From the NCBI GenBank assembly GCA_029063695.1, contig JAIDNR010000208.1, forward strand, positions 1 through 5,049: a stretch of DNA of 5,049 bases. The letters run 5' to 3'. The notes beneath the pieces were generated by a model. That model was not told where the DNA came from. It did not search any database and worked only from the letters and a program-made list of their open reading frames with translations. The stretch's first letter is position 1. Every line of letters begins with the position of its first letter. Shown piece by piece: positions 1 to 5,024 of the stretch. The stretch comes from Ruminococcus sp. (lineage in GTDB: Bacteria; Bacillota; Clostridia; Oscillospirales; Ruminococcaceae). The position numbers were made by a program, and so were the translations under genes.

Positions 1-1
1 T

Positions 2-409
2 CTTAAGCGTGACGGTGTTGCATTTATCTCCGTCATGAATTTTGAACTCACCAATCATATAGCTAAACACCGTTTTAGAATAAAACAAAATCCAAATATG
101 CTTTTAGATTTAAAAGCAAGTAATATAATGGAAACAACAGGAGATATATTTAATCCTGAATTCTTAATGATTGATGAAGATGACCATTTGATATATAGAA
201 AAGAACAGTTTGTATCTGGACGTGAACTTCCTATAGAATTAATAGTTAGAGAAAAACGTTTCTCTATGGATGAAATAATAAAAATGTGTACCGAGGTTGG
301 CTTTAGAGTGGATGAGACTTCTTATGTAAGTGCTAAAGATTGGAATTCCACGTTAAATTCTATAGACCCTCATGCTAAAGAAATCTTAATTAAGTGTTCA
401 AAAAAATAA
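2..409 (+). CDS. C-terminal part of a probable class I SAM-dependent methyltransferase (5' end outside window)
   Basis: The frame is already open at base 2 and ends at TAA 407-409, giving 135 visible residues. The ATG at 35 is therefore probably internal and no start is seen. The fragment opens with LKRDGVAFISVMNF, resembling the 'L+.GG.+.+S..N' turn-strand late in a Rossmann methyltransferase fold. It ends with FSMDEIIKMCTEVGFRV (the usual 'eel..l+.aGF.v' helix-strand) and a last strand EILIKCSKK. The middle, with DIFNPEF, DEDDHLIYRKEQF and ELPIELIVREKRF, looks like a substrate-specific insert. SAM-binding motif I would lie upstream and is not visible, so the assignment rests on C-terminal architecture only. 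Substrate is unknown. No disabling lesion is seen in the visible part. The next DNA downstream is a decayed IS630 remnant, so no operon partner can be named. Confidence 0.6.
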   Translation, partial: LKRDGVAFISVMNFELTNHIAKHRFRIKQNPNMLLDLKASNIMETTGDIFNPEFLMIDEDDHLIYRKEQFVSGRELPIELIVREKRFSMDEIIKMCTEVGFRVDETSYVSAKDWNSTLNSIDPHAKEILIKCSKK

Positions 410-558
410 AAACTAATTAGTCCTAAAGATTATTAAGCTTAGTGCGATTCAAATCTACAATTTAAACTTTTCATTTTACCATTCATTTCTTTTATAGTTA
501 ATAATTGAATTCCAAGTATGCTGGTAGCAAGTAATTTGCTTAAATTGATTTTTTCTCT

Positions 559-583
559 CATCAGCATTCTGTTAATACTGATG
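559..583. other. imperfect stem-loop in the gap between the methyltransferase and the IS630 remnant
   Basis: CATCAGCATT (559-568) pairs with AATACTGATG (574-583) around the loop CTGTT, with a single C/A mismatch. No T-tract follows on either strand, so it is not a standard intrinsic terminator. The surrounding 410-601 is AT-rich and no convincing gene is seen there on either strand. The hairpin may be a relic of an older element or chance. Confidence 0.35.
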
Positions 584-1617
584 TGTAAGCTTGAACTAGT
601 ACTATAACCCCTTAAAAAATCAAAAAATATGGAAATATATATACGAGGTGAAAAAACGAAGCCACGTAAATATTGAGTAGAATTAACGAAAGCAGAAAGG
701 AACGAACTTGAGGAAATAGTTTCCAAAGGAAAAAGTGTAGCGATAAGAATAAAACACGCCAAATTCTCCTGAAATTAGATGAATCAGAAGGCAAAAAAGT
801 ATTTGATATTAATGAAAGAACCGTATGCCAGATATCCAAACGTTTTGTTGAAGAAGATTTTGAAAGTGCATAAGAACGTAAAAAATGTTGAATCGCCATC
901 ATAAGATAATGGGTGATGTAGAGGCAAAAATGATAGCAATAGTCTGTTCTGATGTACTGGAAGGATACAGTAGATGGACGTTACAGATGATAACTGACAA
1001 ACTCGTAGAGTTAAAGATAATAGATTCCATATCTGCAACAGCAGTCGGAACAACTTTAAAAAAATCGAACTCAAAACATGACTGTTTAAAGAATGGTGTA
1101 TCCCAAAAGCCGGAGCGGAATTCGTGGCAGTTATGGAAGATGTGTTGAAGGTTTATCAACACCCATATAATCTGCTTTATCCTGTTGCCTTAATGAAACA
1201 AGTCGTCAGATTATTGAAGAAATAAGACCGTCATTGCTTGTAAAACCAGGTGAAACCAAAAGAGTTGATTATGAGTATCGTAGAAACGGCGTAGTAGACT
1301 TATTTATGATGTTTGAACCTTTAGCCAGACAGCGTCATGTTTTGGTAACAGATACACGTAAAACCGATTTTTCACATTGCATCAAACTTCTTGTGGATGA
1401 ATATTATTCGGCTTGTGAAAGAATAGTTTTGGTTATGGATAGTCTCAACACGCATTTTATTGTTTCGCTATACAACAGCATTTGCTCCTGCTGAAGCAAG
1501 AAGATTAGCTGAAAAACTCGAACTACACTAAACACCCAAGCACGCCAGCTGGCTTGATATGGCTAAAAATGGAATCGGTATAATGAGTCGGCAATGTCTC
1601 TCAGATTATCTTATTAC

Positions 1618-1620
1618 TAA
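1618..1620. repeat. target site duplication TAA, left copy (partner at 1781-1783)
   Basis: TAA lies immediately outside both ends of the 160-bp element. Three bases alone would be weak evidence. It is supported by the fact that collapsing the two copies restores the reading frame of the IS630 transposase. Confidence 0.7.
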
Positions 1621-1780
1621 GAGCCTGTTCAGCATCTCCCCGTGCACGTCTTTTCAGCAAATTCTGCTGAATTCTACGTCAAAAATCCTTGCCATACGAC
1701 AGTATGCCTGCGAATTTTTTCCTTGACTTCAGAAAAATTATGCATGAAAATCCGCACACGTGGAGATACTGAACAGGCTC
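1621..1780. mobile_element. 160-bp MITE-like element with 28-bp terminal inverted repeats, inserted in the IS630 transposase
   Basis: The left end (1621-1648, starting GAGCCTGTTCAG) and the reverse complement of the right end (1753-1780) match at 24 of 28 positions, the first 12 perfectly. TAA flanks both sides (1618-1620 and 1781-1783), as expected of a 3-bp TNA target duplication like that of some IS5-family subgroups. Removing the element plus one TAA joins ACT-AAG-AAG and gives LSDYLITKKKVVTNVLA, continuous with the host transposase. The interior has hairpins TTCAGCA/TGCTGAA (1653-1659/1665-1671) and CATAC/GTATG (1693-1697/1702-1706), the latter within a longer imperfect palindrome GTCAA...TTGAC (1678-1727). 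There is no room for a transposase, so it would be non-autonomous and mobilised in trans. IS5-like parentage is inferred from end sequence and TSD only. Confidence 0.8.
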
Positions 1781-2005
1781 TAAGAAGAAAGTTGTTACTA
1801 ATGTTTTGGCTTGTTGCTAACTACATAACAATAAAAACTCCAAAATCGATTGGCAGTTCACTACTTCTGATGGCAGAATTAAATTGAAAAACTTATATCC
1901 TGTTATTGATTAAACTAGTGGACTGTACCGATGATATTTAACGAATAATCCTAATTGTTTTAATAGATAATAACAAAAGAAACTGATATGGACAGATGGT
2001 ATATT

Positions 2006-2106
2006 AGACCTCCTCGGAAACTTAAATTTTAAAACATACATTTCAATTCATACACTCGATATTTTGACAAATATGTATCTTGATTTATTAGTTTCCGAGG
2101 AGGTCT
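2006..2106. mobile_element. 101-bp unit bounded by a perfect 17-bp inverted repeat (MITE-like candidate)
   Basis: AGACCTCCTCGGAAACT at 2006-2022 is the exact reverse complement of 2090-2106. The 67-bp interior is strongly AT-rich while the arms are GC-richer, and a perfect 17-bp repeat at this spacing is very unlikely by chance. Size and architecture fit a miniature inverted-repeat element or the fused ends of a deleted IS. I found no convincing target duplication in the flanks (GGTATATT on the left, GTTATCTG on the right), so true transposition is not shown. The alternative is a long-loop RNA hairpin. Confidence 0.55.
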
Positions 2107-2286
2107 GTTATCTGTTTCAGCACGGCAGACAGAAATATTATGTAATAATGGGTTTAACTATTGAAAAATCAAGGAACTTTAACGATATCCTTGGCCATTT
2201 TCATAATACAAAGTATTCTCATTTATTTTGGTCATCGGATTATGTTTAATATTATGCAAAAATAAAATTTCATAAAGCGAAGTTTG

Positions 2287-2312
2287 TGAAATGAATCATT
2301 TGGTTCATTTCA
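2287..2312. other. perfect 9-bp stem-loop
   Basis: TGAAATGAA (2287-2295) and TTCATTTCA (2304-2312) are exact reverse complements around an 8-nt loop. No T-tract follows on the + strand, so this is not a normal terminator. It could be a structured RNA segment, a protein-binding palindrome or an element relic. Confidence 0.4.
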
Positions 2313-2420
2313 TGCTCCAAAGATATTCTTATTTATAATAATTTGACATTGTGTATTCTATGCTGCAAGAGTTATTTATAGCATTCATCTATTTTGTAGT
2401 AGCAAGACATTTCTAAAGCG

Positions 2421-2450
2421 GAGAAAACACTGAAATATCGGCGTTTTCTC
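2421..2450. other. stem-loop directly abutting the IS66 left end (possible target-site hairpin)
   Basis: GAGAAAAC (2421-2428) pairs perfectly with GTTTTCTC (2443-2450) around a 14-nt loop. The IS66 left repeat begins one base later, at 2452. The stem is AT-rich, and any T-tract that once followed it would have been displaced by the insertion, so whether it was a terminator cannot be decided from this window. The 8 bases before the IS (TTTTCTCT, 2444-2451) overlap the 3' arm and are the predicted left target duplication. Confidence 0.5.
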
Positions 2451-2451
2451 T

Positions 2452-2476
2452 GTAACCGCCCAAAAACATCCCACCC
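2452..2476 (+). repeat. IS66 left terminal inverted repeat (IRL)
   Basis: It begins GTAACCGCC and ends CATCCCACCC. It matches the reverse complement of 5025-5049 at 24 of 25 positions, the only difference being C versus A at the tenth base. This is the expected transposase binding and cleavage site. Confidence 0.95.
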
Positions 2477-2505
2477 TATCCAATCAAGTCCAAATAGACT
2501 AAAAT
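2477..2505 (+). promoter_or_regulatory. weak candidate promoter for tnpAB
   Basis: A TAAAAT -10 (2500-2505, 5/6) is preceded at 17-bp spacing by TATCCA (2477-2482), only 3/6 to the -35 consensus. It lies between IRL and tnpA, where a promoter is expected. A small palindrome, AGTC...GACT (2487-2500), overlaps it. Support is positional plus the -10 only. Confidence 0.3.
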
Positions 2506-2528
2506 AGAAGTATCAAAAAAAGTCTAAC

Positions 2529-2533
2529 AGGAG
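2529..2533 (+). promoter_or_regulatory. ribosome-binding site of tnpA, decides the start
   Basis: AGGAG at 2529-2533 directly touches the ATG at 2534, too close to serve it, but sits 9 nt before the in-frame ATG at 2543. The start at 2543 is therefore preferred. Confidence 0.7.
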
Positions 2534-2542
2534 ATGATAGGA

Positions 2543-2866
2543 ATGAAGGAAATAGCTAGAGTGAAGAAAGAAATAAAGTTGAGGCAATGGACGGAAATGG
2601 TTAAGTGCAGGAAAGAAAGCGGCATGACTGTTAGTGAATGGTGCAAGCAAAATGGCATAAATCTCAAAACGTATTACTACCGATTGAAGAGAGTACGTCA
2701 GGCAGTATGCGGAGAGATTGAACATCATGACATAGTGCCAGTAGAACCGGTATGTGAATGTGATGAAGATAAGCGTATCAGGCTCATGGTAGGTGATGTC
2801 ATAGTCGATGTTCCGGATAACTTCAATGCTGAAACTTTGAAGCGGTTAATTGGAGTACTGAAATGA
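2543..2866 (+). CDS. tnpA: IS66 accessory protein TnpA
   Basis: This 107-residue protein is the first of the three IS66 genes and is needed, with TnpB, for efficient transposition in family members studied. Its exact biochemical role is not settled; DNA binding is likely. Residues ~13-52 (LRQWTEMVKCRKESGMTVSE, then a YYYRLKR segment) form the helix-turn-helix-like region typical of IS66 TnpA. The C-terminus, IRLMVGDVIVDVPDNF and ETLKRLI, is the conserved acidic/hydrophobic tail of the family. The start at 2543 is chosen from its AGGAG 9 nt upstream; ATG 2534 would add three residues but overlaps that site. The stop overlaps the tnpB start as ATGA (2863-2866), so the two are probably translationally coupled. 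Length is normal and no lesion is seen. Confidence 0.9.
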   Translation: MKEIARVKKEIKLRQWTEMVKCRKESGMTVSEWCKQNGINLKTYYYRLKRVRQAVCGEIEHHDIVPVEPVCECDEDKRIRLMVGDVIVDVPDNFNAETLKRLIGVLK

Positions 2867-3219
2867 TTGGAGATTTCAGCCGTGCAGAGCATATCTACAT
2901 TGTGTGTGGATATACAGATATGCGTAAAGCAATAGACGGACTTGCAGCAATTGTGCAGCAGAATTTCAAATTAGATGTGTTTTCGGGAAGTCTGTTCCTG
3001 TTCTGCGGTAAACGTTGTGACCGTATCAAGGCGCTGCTGTGGGAAGATGACGGATTTGTACTGTTGTACAAGAGGCTTGAAAACGGTAAATACAAATGGC
3101 CTCGTGATTCAGACGAAGCACGGCAAATAACCCAGCAGGAATTCCGTTGGCTAATGGAAGGCTTGTCCATTGAACAGAAAACAGCAATAAAGCCTGCACG
3201 AACAGGAGCAGTATGCTGA
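2863..3219 (+). CDS. tnpB: IS66 accessory protein TnpB (IS66 Orf2 family)
   Basis: This 118-residue protein matches the IS66 Orf2/TnpB family, not the RNA-guided IS200/IS605 TnpB nuclease of the same name. The signature GYTDMRKAIDGL is at residues 16-27. The conserved core follows: LFLFCGKRCDRIKALLW (45-60), the acidic EDDGF, then LYKRLENGKYKWP (68-80). The C-terminus FRWLMEGLSIEQ (94-105) is also typical. The start ATG overlaps the tnpA stop (ATGA), with GGAG at 2852-2855, 7 nt upstream. It acts in transposition with TnpA and TnpC; the molecular role is unresolved. In many IS66 elements tnpC follows closely, but here 132 bp containing a terminator-like hairpin separate tnpB from tnpC. Length is normal and the frame intact. 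Confidence 0.93.
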   Translation: MIGDFSRAEHIYIVCGYTDMRKAIDGLAAIVQQNFKLDVFSGSLFLFCGKRCDRIKALLWEDDGFVLLYKRLENGKYKWPRDSDEARQITQQEFRWLMEGLSIEQKTAIKPARTGAVC

Positions 3220-3220
3220 G

Positions 3221-3229
3221 TTATCCACA
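3221..3229 (+). promoter_or_regulatory. perfect DnaA-box consensus TTATCCACA
   Basis: TTATCCACA lies one base after the tnpB stop codon and matches the 9-mer DnaA box exactly. A near match on the opposite strand (TGTGGATAT, 2905-2913, 8/9) lies inside tnpB. A single box is not an origin, and an exact 9-mer in 5 kb is only mildly unlikely by chance, so function is speculative. Confidence 0.3.
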
Positions 3230-3264
3230 GTTAAGATGCACATAAATGTTAATGATATTTCTAT

Positions 3265-3304
3265 GCCCGAGAAGTCTGATTTTTATGGACTTTTCGGGCT
3301 TTTT
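3265..3304 (+). terminator. intrinsic terminator between tnpB and tnpC
   Basis: GCCCGAGAAGTC (3265-3276) pairs with GACTTTTCGGGC (3288-3299) as an uninterrupted 12-bp stem with one G-U pair and an 11-nt loop. TTTTT follows immediately (3300-3304). This is a textbook rho-independent terminator on the + strand. It should end tnpAB transcripts, or attenuate read-through, before the transposase gene. Confidence 0.85.
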
Positions 3305-3314
3305 GTGTTAAAAT
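3286..3314 (+). promoter_or_regulatory. candidate extended -10 promoter for tnpC
   Basis: TGGACT (3286-3291, 4/6 to TTGACA) and TAAAAT (3309-3314, 5/6 to TATAAT) are 17 bp apart, with TGT directly before the -10 giving the extended TGN motif. Transcription would start near 3321, about 30 nt before the tnpC start and outside the terminator. The -35 lies in the loop and 3' arm of the terminator hairpin, so the two elements overlap. Confidence 0.5.
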
Positions 3315-3338
3315 ATATGCAGTGATATTTTGAGTTCG

Positions 3339-3343
3339 GGAGG
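3339..3343 (+). promoter_or_regulatory. ribosome-binding site of tnpC, decides the start
   Basis: GGAGG at 3339-3343 within GGGAGGTG overlaps the GTG at 3343, which cannot be its own start. The site is 8 nt before the in-frame GTG at 3352, and about 26 nt before the first ATG at 3370. GTG 3352 is favoured. Confidence 0.65.
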
Positions 3344-3351
3344 TGAGTTCA

Positions 3352-4980
3352 GTGATAGAAAAAGGAAATATGACAGACACAGAATATATTGCTGCGCTTC
3401 AGGCTGAACTCAAAAAACAAGGTAAGAAGATCACCAACCTGGAATCTCAAAATGATAAATTAGGAAAACAAAACGAGAAATTATCTGTTGAAGTTGAATG
3501 CCTAAAAAAAGACTGTCATATTTATCTTGAAGCATTAATACTTTCAAAGCATAAGACATTTGGAAGAGCAAGTGAACGTACAACCGATGACGGACAGCAG
3601 TCATTTTTCAATGAAGCCGAAACTGAGTATATCGAGAAATCTGAGGAAGCTGTTTCAAAGACAGTCAAAGGCTATACAAGAAAAACTCCGAAAACCAGGC
3701 GTGATGAGCTTATCAGGAATATTGAGACTGAGATCATTAACTGTACTATTCCAGATAAAGAACAGATTTGTCCACGATGTAAAAGCCGGATGAAGGTTAT
3801 CGGCAAGAAATATATTCGTGAGGAGGTTGAACTGATCCCTGCGAAACTGGTCGTGAAGAAATATTACAGCCTGACATATGGCTGTAAGAAATGCGAGAAA
3901 AAGAATATGCCTGTATTTCTTCATGGACTTGTACCTGCGCCGGTACTTCCGCATTCGCTTGCATCAGTTTCAACAGCGGCATGGGTGATATATCAGAAGT
4001 ATGTTAATGCTGTTCCGCTGTACCGTCAGGAAAAGGACTGGGAAAGACTCGGATATTCTCTCACACGAACAACAATGGCAAACTGGGTGATCAGATGCAG
4101 TGAGGATTATTTCAACGGGTTTGTTGCAAGATTAAAAACAGAAATGCTGAAAGAAGAAGTCCTGCACTGCGATGAGACATACGTCAAAGTCCTGAAAGAA
4201 AAGGAAGCTTCTGATAACAGCAAGCAGTATATGTGGGTGTACCGAACTGGAAAGCATTCCGAAAGACAGATAGTGATCTACGATTACAATAAGTCAAGGT
4301 CTGGAGATGTGGCTAAGAAGTTTCTTGGCAAATTCAGCGGGTACCTTCATACAGACGGATATGCAGGCTACAATAAGCTTACAAGGGTCACACACTGTAA
4401 CTGCTGGGCTCACCTGAGGCGTAAGTTTCATGAAGCTATTGTCGTGGACAGTGAAAACAGCATAGCTAAGACAGGAAGGGACTTCTGCGATAAGCTGTTT
4501 GCCGTTGAGTCAGAGCTTGATATGCTGACAACCGAAGAACGATTCAAGCAGCGTCTAATGCGGGAAAAGCCTGTGTTTGAGGCTTTCTGGTCATGGGCTG
4601 AAAAAACAGCACAGTCAGTATTGCCCAAAACTCAACTTGGCAAGGCATTTGACTATGCCTTCAAACGAAAAGAATATCTCAGCAACTATTTCAAAAACGG
4701 GAACTGTGCCATCTCAAATAACATAGCCGAGAATGCTATCAGACCTTTCACAGTCGGCAGAAAGAACTGGCTGTTCAGCGACACGCCAAAGGGTGCGAAA
4801 GCGAGTGCAGACATTTACAGCATTGTGGAGACAGCCAAAGCAAACGGTCTTGATGTCTTCAAGTATTTTGAACTGCTTCTGACTGTTCTCCCAAGTATGG
4901 AGTTTCTGACTAACCCTGATATTCTTGAAGAACTTTTGCCTTGGAATTCAGCTGTACAGAAAATATGCAAGATCTCGTAA
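3352..4980 (+). CDS. tnpC: IS66-family DDE transposase TnpC
   Basis: This 542-residue protein is the catalytic transposase that cuts and joins the element's ends. Numbering is from GTG 3352, chosen from the GGAGG site; ATG 3370 is the alternative. Residues ~10-55 form a leucine-zipper-like coiled coil (ALQAELKKQGKKITNLESQN). A zinc-binding domain follows, with CPRC at 140-143 and CKKC at 178-181. The DDE domain has Asp274 in HCDET (codon 4171-4173), Asp335 in YLHTDGYAGY (codon 4354-4356), the conserved CNCWAHLRRKFHEA (~350-362), and Glu460 in NNIAENAIRPF (codon 4729-4731). The IS66 C-terminal domain includes YSIVETAKANGLD and ends near LLPW. Length is normal for the family and no lesion is seen. 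It lies downstream of its own terminator/promoter region rather than overlapping tnpB. Confidence 0.95.
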   Translation: MIEKGNMTDTEYIAALQAELKKQGKKITNLESQNDKLGKQNEKLSVEVECLKKDCHIYLEALILSKHKTFGRASERTTDDGQQSFFNEAETEYIEKSEEAVSKTVKGYTRKTPKTRRDELIRNIETEIINCTIPDKEQICPRCKSRMKVIGKKYIREEVELIPAKLVVKKYYSLTYGCKKCEKKNMPVFLHGLVPAPVLPHSLASVSTAAWVIYQKYVNAVPLYRQEKDWERLGYSLTRTTMANWVIRCSEDYFNGFVARLKTEMLKEEVLHCDETYVKVLKEKEASDNSKQYMWVYRTGKHSERQIVIYDYNKSRSGDVAKKFLGKFSGYLHTDGYAGYNKLTRVTHCNCWAHLRRKFHEAIVVDSENSIAKTGRDFCDKLFAVESELDMLTTEERFKQRLMREKPVFEAFWSWAEKTAQSVLPKTQLGKAFDYAFKRKEYLSNYFKNGNCAISNNIAENAIRPFTVGRKNWLFSDTPKGAKASADIYSIVETAKANGLDVFKYFELLLTVLPSMEFLTNPDILEELLPWNSAVQKICKIS

Positions 4981-4987
4981 AATTAGT

Positions 4988-5022
4988 GATTCCCAAGCTG
5001 CGGCTCGGGGATCTGCTTTTTT
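4988..5022 (+). terminator. intrinsic terminator after tnpC
   Basis: GATTCCC (4988-4994) pairs with GGGGATC (5007-5013, one G-U pair), with an inner AGC/GCT pairing (4996-4998/5003-5005). TGC and a run of six T (5017-5022) follow. It lies eight bases past the tnpC stop and just inside the right terminal repeat, so it should end tnpC transcription within the element. Confidence 0.75.
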
Positions 5023-5024
5023 AT

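Larger units (their letters stand above)
629..1913 (+). pseudogene. IS630-family transposase, multiply frameshifted and interrupted
   Basis: Translating piecewise across frames gives a near-complete IS630 transposase: N-terminal LTKAERNELEEIVSKGKS and ERTVCQISKRFVEE (HTH region), then GDVEAKMIAIVCSDVLEGYS, PKAGAEFVAVMEDVLKVYQ, ETSRQIIEEIRPS, KPGETKRVDYEYRRNGVVD, ERIVLVMDSLNTH, HASWLDMA, and C-terminal KIDWQFTTSDGRIKLK with YPVID before TAA 1911-1913. Lesions include in-frame TGA 674-676, a 1-nt loss near 760, TAA 871-873, frameshifts in the A-run at 880-885, near 900, near 1083, near 1188 and near 1470, and TAA 1529-1531. Of the catalytic triad, the first Asp (normally in LDE) reads Asn at 1192-1194. 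The second Asp (VMD, 1438-1440) remains. The expected AExE glutamates read Lys and Gly at 1565-1573. A 160-bp element is inserted at 1621. The gene is dead; short ORFs in this interval are its fragments. Confidence 0.88.
602..1925 (+). mobile_element. degenerate IS630-family insertion sequence (itself interrupted by a MITE-like element)
   Basis: The interval is defined mainly by the transposase pseudogene inside it. The proposed ends are TA dinucleotides at 600-601 and 1926-1927, because IS630-family elements insert at and duplicate TA. The ends CTATAACCCCTTA (left) and CAGTCCACTAG (right, reverse complement) align only weakly with gaps, so the boundaries are tentative. Without the 163-bp insertion the unit would be about 1160 bp, the usual size for this family. 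No function remains, since both the transposase and apparently the ends have decayed. Confidence 0.5.
1926..2451. other. gene-free AT-rich stretch between the IS630 remnant and IS66
   Basis: No convincing protein-coding gene is seen in these ~525 bases. The longest open frame (2064-2249) starts inside an inverted-repeat unit, has no ribosome-binding site and no recognisable motif. The stretch holds a 101-bp inverted-repeat unit (2006-2106) and two hairpins (2287-2312 and 2421-2450), annotated separately. It looks like decayed accessory or intergenic DNA. Confidence 0.6.

Noticed and set aside
439..762. Minus-strand open frame of 107 codons
   Set aside because: It runs antisense through the N-terminal part of the IS630 pseudogene, has no ribosome-binding site, and its 3' part (439-570) shows no family motif I recognise.
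885..1494. Short + strand open frames at 885-1148 and 1234-1494 as separate small genes
   Set aside because: Both translate to consecutive stretches of one IS630 transposase and are broken pieces of that pseudogene.
1642..1887. 81-codon + strand open frame
   Set aside because: It begins inside the MITE-like element and runs out of frame through the IS630 C-terminal region; it is an artefact of the insertion.
2098..2104. AGGAGGT Shine-Dalgarno match in the right arm of the 101-bp unit
   Set aside because: No ATG, GTG or TTG lies at a suitable distance downstream, so the match is probably incidental.
2064..2249. 61-codon + strand open frame
   Set aside because: It starts within the 101-bp inverted-repeat unit, has no ribosome-binding site before its ATG and no recognisable motif.
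2343..2348. Perfect TTGACA -35 hexamer
   Set aside because: No acceptable -10 lies 15-19 bp downstream, and no gene follows at the right distance.
2895..4628. Minus-strand open frames within tnpB and tnpC
   Set aside because: They are antisense shadows of well-supported IS66 genes, with no initiation signals or motifs.
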